Below, piece after piece: positions 1 through 13,750 of a stretch of DNA of 64,000 nucleotides (the stretch's first letter is position 1; each line of letters starts with the position of its first letter). The position numbers and the translations under genes are program-made. The stretch comes from Neospora caninum Liverpool (Eukaryota; Apicomplexa; Conoidasida; Eucoccidiorida; Sarcocystidae). The notes under the pieces were generated by a model that saw only the letters and a list, made by a program, of their open reading frames with translations, was not told where the DNA came from and did not search any database. The stretch spans positions 744,001 through 808,000 of the forward strand of contig NC_018391.1 in the NCBI RefSeq assembly GCF_000208865.1, given 5' to 3'.

Positions 1-381
1 ACACGGCGACACACCAGGCTGCACATTGTCTTCTGTGTTTTTCATGGGCCTGTCAGCCCATCTCGACCGTTGTCTATGCGCGCACTTCACGCACGCCGCG
101 TCGACGAATCCATACATGCAAACACAGTACCACACAAAGATACATATGCAGATGTGCGTGTCGCGTGTGCGCCTGCGGATCTGCGTGTATCGCCAGCAAA
201 GTGGAAACATCTGCAGGGGTTGGGGGATGGGTCCTCTCGCATCTCCTTCGAGGATCCTCGGACAGGTCAGTTTTTCCGCTCCACGGGGGGGCTGCTTGGG
301 CTCCAAAACCATAAAAGCGTGAGCCGTCTGACGAGTCGGTGGGAAAGACGGCGCCTCCCGCTTCGGCGGTTCCGCACTCAC

Positions 382-3300
382 GTCAGAATGTGGACTTGCT
401 GCTCCAGTTCGACGCATCTCTGTCTCCGCTGAGCATTCAGGCGCTTCCTGACGGCGAGCTCGCGCCGCAACGCCAAGTCGTGGGGCGGCCTGCCTCCGCG
501 AGTCGAACTACTCGCCCTTGAGAAGAGGAGATCGTCCTCGCCGAGGCTGCTCTCCGCCAACAAATTCCGGCCTTCTGCGCTCGGCAGATTTGTGAGAGAG
601 GCGGCACGTCGAGAAGAGTCCCCGAGAGCCCGGTCGGCGTGCGGCCCGGAGAAGCGCAGAGTCGGGGACACGTCGGGCCCCGCGGGCTCTCCTGGGGGCT
701 CCGCCGAGGCTCCGGGCGCGCCGAGCGGGCGCGAAGAAACGTGTGTGGGAGAGTAGCCAGGCGGCCCCGTGGCCGCCTGGGACGGGGAGACAGCACACGG
801 GGCGGGCGAAGCGAGAAGCAGCGAGATCTGCTGTCGCGCCTGAAGAAGCTCTCTGGTGTGAAGACACAGCGGAAACAGAGACGCACACGTGGTGGCCCAG
901 ACACGCCAAAAGCCGAAGCGGCCATGACCGACACTGCGGGGGCGGGGCGGGGACTTGAATGCCAAGAAGATCGGGAAGTCGATGGGCTGCCGGCGCATTT
1001 GCGCCCGGCAAGGACACAGATCGCAGGCTTGTTTCTCGAGTTCTCTCACGGATTGCTTTGAAGGCCCAGGCGCGTGTCGCCCCAGACGAAAAGAAGCCAA
1101 GAGACGGCCGAAACGACACAGCAAGGTTCCGGTGAGCGTCGAATGCGGCCCGTCACCTTTGCTACAGTGTCTGTCTGCTCTTGGGGTGTCTTTGCCTTCG
1201 TCGGATTTCCACGCTCTCCTTACTCTCTCAGAGCTTCATTCGCGGCGTGCGCAGCCTGGAGCTTCTCCGTGAGTTCTCGGCTTCGCTCGCTCAACTCCTG
1301 TCTCAGCTCGTCCTCCCGACGCCTCTCCGGCAGCTCGCTTGCTTCCCCGTCTCGCTGCTCTGTCCCCGTCTTTGCGGGCGGAGTCTGGTCGACCTGAAGA
1401 GAGGGAGGAGAACCCGCGGACGGTTGTTGCGTCGGGCCGGCGCGAGCGGGGCGGACGTCTTGCTGAAGAGCCGCGATCTTCTCGCGGAGTCTGAGAGCAG
1501 GAAAATCAGGAACCGCGGCCGACACCACTCGCGCAATGGACAGCGCTTTCGAAAGAACCGCAACAGTTCCTTCGAGAGGGTACAACCCCGCAGACGCAGC
1601 TCTCCTCGCGAGAGTCCTGAGGTTGAACGGATCGTGGAGAAACGCCTTTTGAAGGGGCGAAGCTCGCGAAAAAAACACGCTAAGGAGACCACAAAACGGG
1701 CCCTTGGCCGGTTGATACGCAGAAACCCCCAACCGATCGAAGCTGCACTTGTCGATGGCCACGGGGAGTGCAAGGATGGAACACAGTCAAGTGGTTTTAC
1801 ACCCAGTTGCTCGACAGCCCCAGGCGTTATCCTAACCCGGGGCGCTGTCCTTTCTTCGATCCCTTACTTTTTCGTCTCTTCGCGTGCCAGCGCCAACTGC
1901 GCCTCGTGGAAGGCCTACAGCGATACGCACAGAAGATCCCGCAACGCCCAGGGTAAGGCTTTTCACTACCTTCTTAAGAGGCCCCGGCACGGCGTCACCT
2001 ACGCAGTCTCTGCGGCGTCAACGAGCGGAACGGGAAGTGAACTTTTCTTGTTCGTGCAGACAAAAGGCTCTGCCGTTGGGGCAGACCCAAGCCGTGCTTC
2101 ACTGTCCACGAACAGAACGTCGCACCTGACGCATGCAAACCCCCCCCCCGCCAGCGATTTCTGACCAGCTAGGCTTGCGCATCTCTGAGCGGGTGCCTTT
2201 TCGTTTCTGACCTTCGATACGACGACCGCTCCTTCCGCTTCTTCGCCTCCTGCCCCGGCGTGCCTCGGCTGCGGCTTCTCAGCGACGCTCGTCTCCTCGG
2301 CGCCGCCAGGGCGTTGCAAAGTTTCCACCTGATGCGTCAGCCCCGCCACTTGTGCCTGCAGATGGAAAACGTGAACAATGGAAGAGGAACTCGAGACGCA
2401 AATGTCTTGCGAACTCCCCACGAAGCTCCATCCGAACAGGGGCGGTACAAAGCTCATGAAACATTCCAGAGAGAATTGATACACCCGAGGTCCGAAAACG
2501 CCGCAAATTTTTCCAGTTCAGCGTTTGCTTCGTTCGGACTAAGCCTATTTCTGTCTGTATATACATTTTTACAGATGCCTAGACGAACAGATAATCTGAA
2601 AGAAACCTATAGATTCGGCATCAACGCACTAAGGCATGATCTTCGGATGTGATTTGAATAGCCGACAGCTGAGAAAGAGGGCCTTACCGCCCCAGCCGCG
2701 GGAATCCTGCCTCTCGGGCAACAGCGACACGGGAAGATTTTGAACTCGCAGGGAGACCAGCACAGAAACAGAAGGCAGCGGCGAAAAGACTGACGAGTAA
2801 AGGCAGGAAAAATCGCTTACTTGGAGGAACTGGATCTTCAGTTCGCGTTCATGCAACGCCGCATCTTTTTCCGCACACCGTCTCTCGGCGTCCTCGTACT
2901 TTGCGCGGAAAAGCTCTGCCTGGCGTTGATAAAAAACGACGTGATCCGCCGCAACGTCGAATGCCATGGCAGGTGTCTGCGCATACACCGTACCTTCCGT
3001 TTTCCGGAACTCGCCCTCCAGCTCATGTCCCCTCGAGGCACCGGAGGCGGCCGGCCCAGGGTCTTCCCATCTCGGGCCAGCCTCGGGAGAGAACGTCGAG
3101 CCAGGCGGACGCATTTCCTCGTCGCGTGGCTGAGGAAACCTTGCATCCGTCCAGGCTGGGACAGGAGCCGAAAGGCGCGCCTGCCGGCTGTGGAGGAGAG
3201 CCTCAAACAGATCGTGCTGTTGTTGGCGTTGAAGGGCCCGGAGTGCGTCCTCCTCGGGTGTTGTACAGGCAGTGCCCGGAGAAGGGACGGGCGACGACGG

Positions 3301-4637
3301 CGGGGGCAACAGAACCTGCGACGGAGTCTGGAAGTCCGAAGCGCTCGAGGCGAGACTCGTGCCTCTCCCAGCTGTCGAGACACTCCACGGAGCACTCGCA
3401 GTCCTGACGGATGCTTGCCGAGGTCGGGTTGTCTGCTCGTCACGCACCCTCCACTTCTGAGGAGACACGAAATGGTCCTTCGCTCCAGTGCCACGGTTCC
3501 GAACCGCTTCTTGAGCTTCCCAAGGGCGTCCAGGCGCTGTCTCCTCTTGGCCTGTCTTCTCGCGTCCTGGGGAAAACGCGCGTGCGGAAATGTCGCTGTT
3601 TGGCAGTGCAAGATGCGGCAGCATGGTTCGCTCGATGCCGCAAGTGAAGTCGTGTTGAAAACTGGGCGCAGCAGGCCCCACGTCCACAACATTGCTTTCC
3701 GGTAGTGTACAGACACTAGCTCCGGCCTCCACAGCCCCCCAAAACGCGACGCTTTTCGGAGCCGGCGACGCGATAGCGCGCTCAGGAGAGACAGACGCAG
3801 GGCGATGGGAAACTGCGGACGTCGCGGCGCCTCGTCGCGAGGCATCAGAAGGTAGTCCATCTTGATTCCCTCCAGAACAGGCGACGCAACGCCGTGAGAG
3901 GTTCCCAGAAACGGCTGGCTTCGAGATCAGCGATGCACCCTGCTGGGTCGCCGGCTGTGAGACGGTCCGAGATGGCGCCTGCGGGGTGTAAGCTGCAAAA
4001 GAATCGCAGAAGAGAGCAGACACACAGTGAACACATAGAGCGCGAGCTCGCGCGCATGCGGTCGGCTGAGGAACCGTGGAAGCGAAGAAACCCCCCCCCC
4101 CCAGTCTCCTTCCACAGGCTGCGGGCATGCGACAGAAAAGCCAGCTTCTTCAACGCCAGAAGAGACGGCGAAAGCGTGAGAAGTTGCACACGAAACGAGG
4201 ATTCGTGGTCTTGAGCAGTACTGGCAACTGAGAGAAGAAAAAGAGACCTAACGACGTGCAGGCTAACTCTAGCGAGCTCTCGTGTCTGTCTCCTTACAGT
4301 TTGCTCGCGGGAATGCCGCACTGCGAAGGACCGTCCCCCGACCCTCGCCAGACGCAGACGCAGGCCGGCTCCGTCCTCTCAGTTGCCGAGGCCTGTCGTG
4401 CGCGCCTCTGCACGCGGAGCCTGCCAGCTGGGCGTAGGTGGCGTTCTCCGTCGGGAAAGTCAGGCGTGTTCCCTCGGCGTTTGAGTCCGGAACGCCGGAG
4501 GGTGGGGGGACAGGGCCGCGGTGTCCCTGAGACCCGCCAGGGTGAAAGTAGGCGGAAGGGGGGACGAGGGAGGGTGAAGAAAGCGCAGTGACTGTAGCCC
4601 GGACTGGCGCTCTCATGGGGTGAAACGGGATCTCCAT
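382..4637 (-). CDS. Coiled-coil protein, 3' part beyond window (unknown function)
   Basis: Six exons on the minus strand join with consistent phase: 4637-4298, 3992-2821, 2355-2212, 1914-1868 (47 nt), 1490-1224 and 852-382. Each is bounded by GT/AG, for example donors GTAAGG at 4297 and GTAAGC at 2820. The ATG at 4637 is the first Met of the open exon. The model gives about 813 residues, and the last donor (GTGAGT at 381) shows the gene continues past position 1. The first 400 residues are Pro/Ser/Arg-rich and look disordered. Heptad-like helices then appear (YQRQAELFRAKYEDAERR, ELSERSRELTEKLQAA, VRKRLNAQRRQRCVELEQQV), so it is probably a structural or scaffold coiled-coil protein. No enzymatic domain was recognised. 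The internal exon order is well supported by phase; the exon at 852 could have an alternative acceptor further upstream. Confidence 0.72.
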
Positions 4638-7600
4638 TTTGCAGGCCTCTGGGAACACGTACCCGCCAACCACCAACACAATTCGCTCACATATACACCA
4701 AAGACACACAGCAGACGGCAGACTCGTGGATCCGCCAGAACTGTGTCCCGTTCGCTTCTGCGTCAGCCGCGAGAGTCCTGCAAAAAATCTGGACTGCGGC
4801 TTCAGCGCACAGCCCGGACGGGAATCGAAGGTGCGCGTTGTCGTCTCCGCGCACCTCGACTCGAGAAAAAGGCCTGGCAAACTAAAGCAGAAGTCTCTCT
4901 CCCTTTTTGGAGCCTGGGACGAGAGTCGCCACCGGACGGGGAAATGTGGAGGCAAGACTAGGTGTGGACAGGAGACTGCTGCACACGGAATGGGAGGGGG
5001 GGGGTGGTATTTTGCTTTAAACGGGTTCAGATTTGACAAGAGTCTTGAAAAGTTGGGTGCGAAGACAAAAGGCAGCAGGAGAGGAAAGACGGACAACAAC
5101 GAGGGAAACTGGGCTATGTACACTGAGAGCGGTCCTGACGATATCTGCAAGACGGCGATATACGACGACGAAGGCGCCCCGGCAGGAACGCCGTCAAAGA
5201 ATAGAAGGTTCGTCGTGCCAGGTAGCCGGTTCCGAAGCCATTTTCTTCTCAGAAGCCTAGGACGATGCGATAGGACCAAAACGGACGAGAAAGAGGAAGA
5301 CGTGAAAAAAAAAAACGACCGGCTATCGCTTCGGTTCGCTGTGGAGGGTGGGGCCTCCGCAGTAGAAAGGAGAATCAGGCTCCGGGGTGGACGCCATAAA
5401 GACGCCCGAGCCAAAGGGTTTTCTATTCAGCATCAGGATACACCACGCTGAGGATGAAGGGACAAGAAACGTGACAAACACACGCTCAGGCGCGAACCGG
5501 GTCCCTTTTCGTGGAAACAGCGTGTGCTTGAACAACACGGCAAAGGACGGGAAAGATTTCTGGAGGGTGGCCGGCGTGGTGATGGTCGTGGTGGTCCGAT
5601 TGTCATCGACAACACTGCAGTCTGGTAACGAAGCACCCGTTCAGTTTTGGATGACATCGGCATGAGCCTCTTCCCTCCCTGTTTCATTTCGCCTCCGCCA
5701 ATGAGTCGCTTTTTCAAATGCAGCGCCAACAAGTCGTAAAGGTTGTAATTTGTGCAAACTTCGCACAAACAACCCGATTTGAAACCCTCTTCTGTCGCGA
5801 GTCACCGGGCCCCCCCTCTCACGCGTACCAGCTAGACAGCAGAAAAGGTGGGGCAGACGCAACCGCTGCAAGACAACCAGCGCGTTTTGCAGTCGTCACA
5901 TTTCCGGGGAAATGCGGCGTAGTACTTGTTTTTTCCAACTTTTCGAGGAAACGGAAGCTGGCCTCAAAGTAACTCTTCTCTCCATCCCTACATCACAAAG
6001 CGTTCCTCGTAAGCGGTGAGGGGGCCGTGGCCTCGCCGCCCGACACGGCCGCTGGATTGACATAAGCAGGCTGGGGGGACGGTGAGGAAACCCGGCTGTC
6101 TACACACAGCGATTTGGAAACCGGTTGCTAAACTGGAATGATTTTTCTAGTTTAAACGTTGCGATATTGCTGGAGAACCCACACTTCTCTGTAGAGATGC
6201 AGAGCACAGTGGCTCAGGACGGAGTGTTGAGTACGCGCATAACCCCCTGACCCTCCCGAATACGTGCAAATTCATAGCGCAAGGTCCAGTGGTGTATGCC
6301 GTCTAAAGGAAACGAACCTTTGAAGACAGTAGAATCTGGTATTTGACATTACGCCCTTGAGATGGACGAATACCGGGAACCGCTATAAACTATCTGGCTG
6401 GACCGAGCATCTCCCTTCGCGCGATTCGTGTGTGTTTAAACGGAGTCATCGGACTCGTAGTAGAGGCATTTCGCACCCGGTCCCAGTGCAGCATTTGACA
6501 CTGCTTTTGGCGTGAAGAATTGCTTGTGACTTGAGTTCACACTCGTGGCAGTCCAATACTATCTTCAGCTTTCGCAGATGTAAGTACTATTCCATGACAT
6601 GCGGGCACTCCTGCCGGTGCCTCCACTGCAAGCGGTACGACGCCTATGGCAACAGAGGCGGCATCAAATGCCCACGAACGCTTCTGCGTAACAGCAAACA
6701 AATACCCAAGTGCGCGATGCTGGCATCTGACTACTCTCAAGACACCATAAGAAATCTTGACACAATGTGAGCGTCGTGCCCGTTTGCCTCACAGTGAGTC
6801 GGCGGGAGTTGCCGCTTCCGGGAATCTCCTGTTCAGTCGTCTCGCGTGTCCTGACTTCCAGATTGCGTTCCCACGCGTTTCTCCCATAACGCGGTAATAC
6901 GCAAAACACCGAGGATCGAGTTCCCACGAAATCCAAATCCCAAAGGTGATGAATGTGCGTACCCATACAAAGGATGGATTTAAGATAATAGGTACATCAC
7001 GCAAGGAATGTAACGTCTATTGCGTGTTGAGCATACTATCCAGCTGTCCCCTGGAGCTCACCGAGAGTACACAACATGCAGCCAGTCCACTCAACGATGA
7101 GCCTAAAACTCTCTTTGCTTGTCGCTTACTTCAACCGTCAACGACCGGGAAGTAACGACAGGGTGGGTCCTTGGATTGTTGTTCCATATGTTCTGTCTCA
7201 ACTCTACAGAAACCGACCCGCTGAGAATGGGTGGGTACACAGAGCGAATTGAGATGACTCCCTACACCAGGCTACACCTCTCAGGATACGGCTTCCTCCC
7301 GTACAATGAAAAGGACTATTTCTTTCAAAAGAATGGTCTCACCCCTCTACACTCTCTTTTGTAGCCCGTCTATACTTTACACCCAGCGAAAAAACTGAAG
7401 GGACAGCGTACGAACAAAGCTCAACCAAGCAATTCATGCCCGATACATCTATCCTTGACATACCTTCCGGGAAACCCCTGTCCCCGTCTACACAGCGGAA
7501 GTAGCGTTCTTCCAAGACAGTAACCCTACACACAAAGTGAATGTCAAGGCTGTGTGAAGTCGAACCCCTACACCCAACTGAAGCGAGCAAAGCGGTGTGC

Positions 7601-7696
7601 AGACCACGTCACACTTGCATTACATGCTTACCGCGATGAGCATCGAGTGAAACGGTCGTACACCACTCTCTGCGTGAGCTCCAGCTTTTTATTTAT
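4638..7696. other. Intergenic region, no gene seen
   Basis: This 3 kb stretch lies between the start of the coiled-coil gene and the stop codon of the next minus-strand gene. Only short open frames occur, none with splice-phase continuity or a recognisable motif. It should hold the promoter and 5' leader of the coiled-coil gene (left) and the 3' UTR of the large hypothetical gene (right). A short homopolymer run (A10 near 5308) and a G9 run near 4998 are present. Confidence 0.6.
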
Positions 7697-10600
7697 TTAA
7701 GCAAGCCTTCTCAAAACCAATTCATCCTGAACTGTTTCGGCATCAGTTCCTACTTCTACATCGATTACGTCGCTGCCGTTATTTCCACCGTCTTCCACAC
7801 ATTGTGAAGCCAAGGGTGGAGAGCCCTTAGCATCAGCAACATCTAAACTGAGTTCACCCGTGAGAAGACTATTCGCCCGAAGATCCGGTTCTCTTGTGCT
7901 GTCGTCTGCCGTGCCTCTGGCATCCTCCGACGTTTCACTTGCACGAGGCAGGCGGCCGCCTCGAGAGGGACTACGGATCTTCCCTCCTTTCCTAGAACGG
8001 AATCTTGAAAGCTTTCGGGACAACCACATCTCGCGCAGCGGCCCATTTGCCGACGAGGCAGAATCAGCACTGATTAGCGTCGGCGTCTCACTCCCGCTAC
8101 ACAAGTCGCTGAGACGTTCTCGTTCCTCCTCTTCCGCCGCATGGCTCCTGCTGGTCACACTCCGACGACTCGGCAAGCTGCTTGTACGAACCGCTGAATT
8201 CGTTTCTTCTGGCATCGTTAGAGATGATACTCGCGATTCGGCATGATTATTTCTATCATGATCGGCGTGTAGATCTCGCGCACACTTACCTCGTCGTTTC
8301 GATGACCCAGACAACGCGTGTCTGAACCAGCTCTCGGCTTTGCGATTTTTCGGCACCGCCAGGATTGCCTCGTCATTCCTCCCTTTCCCTGCACCGGCAC
8401 GTTGGAAGGTGGTTCTCGTTGCATTCTGCGTGCTCTCGGTGGTACACGGCTCCATTTGATCTTTGAACCCTCGCGTTTCCTGCCCGCCATCCGGGACAGC
8501 TGCTGCGCTGTCACCCACAGCTCTAGACCTCCTATGTCCTTTGCGAAGTCTGAAAGGAAGCCATCTGTTTCGACGACGCCTCGCAGTTTGCTGGCCACCG
8601 CCAGAGGTGCTGGGCCGACTTCCTGTCGTTCCTTTTGCAGGAGCAGTGCACCGCTGCGCACTCGATGCTAAAGGAGGGCGATCTGGAATCTGGTGAAGCA
8701 AGACCAGTTCCATTTGTCCTGATGGCGCCCTCCTCGACGCGGGAGACTGCCGACGAGAGATGTTTCGGGCAGTCGTAGGAGCAACCGGATGGACCCACGA
8801 TCCACTCGACATGCGCCTTGCTACATGTTCACCGATTCCAGATTCGTCATCAATTAGTACCGCAGAAGGCTGAGAAAGCCACTGACCTGTCGCGGTGGAG
8901 ACATATTGACCTGATTCGCTCCCCGAGGAAGGCGCTGTTGTGATGACTCCACCACCCCTAGCTGGCGTCGAGCTTGGGCGATAGGAACTCCTGCGGCGGC
9001 TACCCCACCGGAAAGACCAGCCGTGTGCCTGACTGTCAGTGTCTTGTGTCGCACGAGAGACTGCAGCAGTTGCTTCTCCCGCAGCAGTCACAGCTAGCTC
9101 AGTTCCTAACTGTCTTGCAGCCTCCAAGGTTCGGAAGTCTTGAAACGCCTTCGCCGCTCCAGCAATACCTTCCGTTCGAGCACCCGAATGAGACCAACGC
9201 CTCCCCCATCTTCGCCAGCGCGGGGGTTTGTGGGTTGACGGTTGACTGGCTTCGTAGACTGCCGGCGCAACAAATATCGGAGATGGGACAGAACCTTCTT
9301 TCCCGCTCGCCAATGTCCGCGACACTGTTTCCGGCATGGATCTACCTCGCCGAATTCTCCCCAATAATGAGCTTGTGTTGGCAAGCTCTGGAATGGCCTC
9401 TGGTATCGACTGATCCGGAGTCAGGGCAGTGAATGATGCGGACTCAGGATCAGTTTCGGCAATCCCGGCCTTGCCCCCTTCCAACGTGTGTACCCGTCGG
9501 CCGAGACGTCTCGGGGTCGTACGAAACTGCTGTTGCCTTCCCAACCCCCGCCGGCCGTTGCGATTGGCCGTGGACGTCCGTAGGTGAACGGAGCCTATCC
9601 GGCTGCCAGCGTTCTGACTAGGCAGTCCTGTGCCGTTTTCACTGCGCTCATCTATTGCCTCTAACACGCCAACAGTTTCCTCTGTGCGTGCAGCCGCACT
9701 GGAACCGAAGCATCTTGATAGTGACTTGAATGGCGTGGTAAGCCGACCTTTCGTACTTCCCAGTGAAGAATCGGTGGTGGTGGACGAACTGGAGCTGAGC
9801 CTGCTGGTCAAACGCTCCCCGGAGAGGCCACTATGGTTCTTGCTTCGTGCCGATGCCAGTGAATCCTTTTCGCTTCCGCTTGACAAGAGCTTTTGTCCCT
9901 TGGATCTCTTGTCCACACCCAGAAGGTCCGATGCTGCCTGACGGATGCAATCGCCCACCTTTGCAGCAGTCTCTGCCACAAAGGCACCAGCGCCTGCCAA
10001 GGCCGAAGAGCTGCCCTCGCTTTCTTTGTTGGCAGCTAACTGCTGGCGCAATGCAAGCTCTGCAGCCTCAGCTTCCCCTCCCGCATTTGCCTCCTCCTCC
10101 AGGCTTCGCATGCACGCGACCTGCAAGGCTTCCTCCAACTCCTGTACTTGAAGTCTTTCAACCGAATCAACGAGCACTGTCTTCATCTTTCGAAGATCTT
10201 CTAGTACACTGGCAACCTCCGGATGCCGGTGAAAGGAAGATTTTACCAGTGGCTTATCCGAACCATAGTAAAAGCTTGCGAGTGCGCGAGCTAGCTCAAT
10301 AGACTCACACATGGCCCGTATATTCGTCAGCACGCTCCCTTGTCCAGTTCCAGAGCGGCCCGACCCCAGTGCAGCAGGCGCTGCCGTTCCTGGTGCCCCC
10401 GCCGCTGGCGCAGGGCTTACACAGGGGTGCGCGAGGGAAAGTAGTGTTGCAGCACCGGGCGAGATATCCCTGCGCAGAATCGGCTCCTCTACAGGTTCTG
10501 GTGGCGGCTGCTGCCGCTCCCAGGACCACACGTAGTCCGTCTGATGAGTCAAATCTTGCCTCGGTGAGTGCCCCCTCGACGACAAAACGTCCGTCTCTAC

Positions 10601-11684
10601 ACCTTGCGACGGCGTTACCATGACTGGAGGCATGACCAGCATCTCCGGAGCACCACTGATAGGAGCACAAGGGTCAGAGCCATACGGCACAGCAGACGCA
10701 AGGACTACTGAGTCCCGGGTCGCCGAGTATCCCTCCATGCGAACACCCCGTGGTGAGAGAGAGCACGAAGAGCGGGAGCGCGTTTGCGGTACCCCGGATA
10801 GTGACCGCTTCTCTCGAGGGGCATCGGCGTCCTCGCGGTCACGAGAAGGTCGCCTTCGGGGTGTGCTACTAGATGGCCTTCGACAGGAAATGGGCCACTC
10901 CGCGCTAGATGCTCGACGATCTGAAAGTGAACCGCTCGCTCTTGACAGGCTGGGACGGACAAGTGTACATTTAGCAACAGTGGCTCCACAAGAGAGGTCG
11001 TATACTTGGTCAGCAGTCGAACTACACAGTGCAGGTGACCCCACCGGAAGAATAGTTCCAGACCAGCGAGATGCGGCACGAGAGAACCTCGTATCAGGTG
11101 CTGAACTTCCAGTACGGTGTATCGGAAGAGTCTCGTGAAGCCCTGCAAGCACAACGCGTTGACGTCTTGAACCGCCTCTGTCACAGAACTTCACGAGAAT
11201 GCAGTACGGAGATTGACAGGGCGAAGCAAGAAGGGTTGACCCAGCATGCAAAGATGACCTAGCAGAGCCGAGGAGACTACTGGGTGACTGTTGGGCGTGA
11301 AAACGCAGGAGTTGTTCCTGGTCGGATGAAATGCAGCGCCGCAATACAATATTTTGTAAAGTGAGCTGCGTGTGCTTGTCCGCTGCCGTCATATCGGGGT
11401 GACACTAGAACGCACTGTCGGCAGACGTACGAAGATGAAAAAGAAGAAAGCGTTTAACTTTCGATAAGTCGTCATCAGTTATCTGCATGGACGTCGGCCA
11501 CGCAGATTCCTCGTACGATGGGGAAAATGTCTCTGCGCTGTCATCTATGTCGCTCGCGTAAGTTCTGGCCAACTCCATACGGGAGACCCTGCCTGCGCCG
11601 TAAAACGCTCCAGATGAGACAACCTCTGCACGTGACCTCCTCAGTGCACGTTGGTTCGACAGTTTCACCAAGCCGAGAACACTG
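7697..11684 (-). CDS. Large basic disordered protein, unknown function
   Basis: A single 3.7 kb exon (11392-7697 from its first ATG) encodes 1231 residues. An upstream exon at 11684 follows a good acceptor (TTTTTCTTAG). It can be joined in frame by either of two very short introns, 11458-11405 (54 nt) or 11430-11383 (48 nt). A further 5' exon may start at ATG 13097 and end at 13024 (GTTAGT donor); its phase fits the 11684 exon. The protein is Ser/Arg/Thr-rich, basic and low in complexity, with many SR/RS pairs. One ordered-looking helical block at residues about 352-460 (including CESIELARALASFYYGSDKP and an Ala/Glu/Leu-rich helix) is the best candidate for a conserved domain. No signal peptide or membrane segment is seen. 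No family was recognised. The reading frame is certain; the start is not. Confidence 0.7.
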
Positions 11685-11689
11685 CTAAG

Positions 11690-13020
11690 AAAAACAGTGT
11701 CCCACGAGCTAGCGTCGCGGTGACCTCCAGGGCGTTCAGCCTTAATGGCAACCAGATGTTAAGTTGCTGCTGAGGGACTGAACCGCACCTCTAATCGATG
11801 CGGGTTGAGCCTCGGAATGGACGACTAGAAAACGCTCACCAAGAAAACTTAGTGCGCACACAGACAACAAATGTAACTACGGGGTAAAGAAGCCGTGGGT
11901 GCCGCGACAGGAAAATGTAGCGGCAAGTCGATGGACGGCCGCGGAAAAGTTCGATCCATCAAAAACGACACCAACTTTTTCCGTCACCTTCTGCAGACAT
12001 CACAGAGCCGGATACGCAACCGGAGCTGATTATGGCAGGCGCGCGCTGCTTAACGATGTTACCCATGGATGTCTCGCTGACTAGGGCTTGACTGTCAGCC
12101 ACCAGCTGTTGCGACCTCAGCAAAAAAAGTCAGAGAATTCGTTACTGCACCATGTCTCGGAAAAAATGTCATTTCGGTGACTTAATCAGTCGTTGACATT
12201 CCACAAGGAAACCAAAATGCTGTTTTCGACTGCAACTGTAATGGGTTCGACGTGCGACGGACCTCTTCGATTGAACGCTGATGCGTCTCTTCAGTTCAAC
12301 CCCTCTCAGGAAACTCGCTCCACAGGAAGCACATCCATATGATTTGCCAGAGGGGACTATCTTTAACGGTAGACTGACGAGTCAGATAGGATTAGTCATT
12401 TCATGGTGCTCGAGTGTCGCTTTGTATATGAGATCGATTAAGAAGTCAGGCGAGAGTCACTCCGACCAGCGGATGCAGCTGTAGGGGCTCTGTGGTTTCA
12501 CATCCGATGTGAGGTGGCAACAGTTGGTGGCTTCAGCGGCGAGAAGCAGAGGGGTTGCACTAAGTAGAAATCAACGGCGTTTAAACATAGGGGCCCTTAC
12601 ACTCGAATACGCGTGCAGCGTTCCAACACTTTAGCAACACATCCAGATGCACTGCCACTCCGAGCCTCAACATCACTGCGTCTTGCAAATCTTTGTCAAC
12701 TGGAAATCGGACCGATTTTGCGCCGCGGTACACTTCTATGGCTCAATACTCGCCGTGATCTGCTCCCGTAGGCTGTCTGCGTAGTCTTCTCTAAGTGAAT
12801 GCTCTCTCCGGTAAGTTCTCAAGTTTTCCTACTGGAGTCCTTTGTGGACATTGCAAAGACGTGCGTTTTGTGTTGTGACACCCCCTTCTCCCCAGGATGG
12901 TGGTTCGAACAATAAAAAAAATTACGTTGACCCAAAAACGGCTGCAGTTCAATTGAGGTATTCCTACTGCTATTTGCAGTTCTAGCTGCCCTGCCGATTC
13001 TCAGGGACATCAGACATACT
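11690..13020. other. Probable 5' intron or leader of the large gene
   Basis: About 1.3 kb without a convincing exon on either strand. If the ATG at 13097 is the true start of the large minus-strand gene, this is its first intron. Otherwise it is promoter plus 5' UTR, and the spacer to the rhomboid gene. Only short frames without splice-phase support occur here. Confidence 0.4.
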
Positions 13021-13750
13021 AACCGATTATTGGGGCTTTCTCCAGTCTTCAGCAAGTTTGTGACATACGATTCTGAGGTTCGCTTCCACTTGTCCATCGA
13101 TTACCTGTGTTGCACAACCGCCTGATGTCACTTCGGCGTTCATGCGAGGCACCAGATGCCCAGCGGACAAGGGCCGAGCGAACGTGTGAAGTGAGAGTTC
13201 GGCGCCTGTATAGCTGCCAAGAGAATACGTTTTCGCGCCATTGTCGGTTGTAGAGGGCATGCGCGTGTCTACTCAAGGAGGCTAGAACCAACAGTCGTAA
13301 TGTGCGACGAATGACTGTTCACGCAAATCAAATGGGATCGGGGCCAGCGAATCGTATCAAACTGGTACAAGAAGTGTCATAGCGTTTTGAGTGAACCCAC
13401 AGCGGTGCCCCCACGTGCGAAGGCTCCTCTGGCTTAGAGAGGTTCGCTTGGAGAGCAGTTCGTAGTTGGCTGCGTGTGCTGAATGTTACTTTGGGGGAAA
13501 TATGTCTCTGAAAGCACTCCCTACGGGTTCAGAGACAGGGCCCCGTGCCACGAGAAGGCACCAGAGCACCAACTACATGCCTATTCTGTACAACCACTCT
13601 GAGACACGATCAGTGAGTCGACATGAACGATTGTCCTCCCGCATCGACAGCAGTAGCATTTCAAAACCATGCTGTTGTACAGAGTAGCTCGATCGCCTAG
13701 ATCTGGCAATCCAATAGTGACCGAGAGGATGACCGGACATATGAACAATG

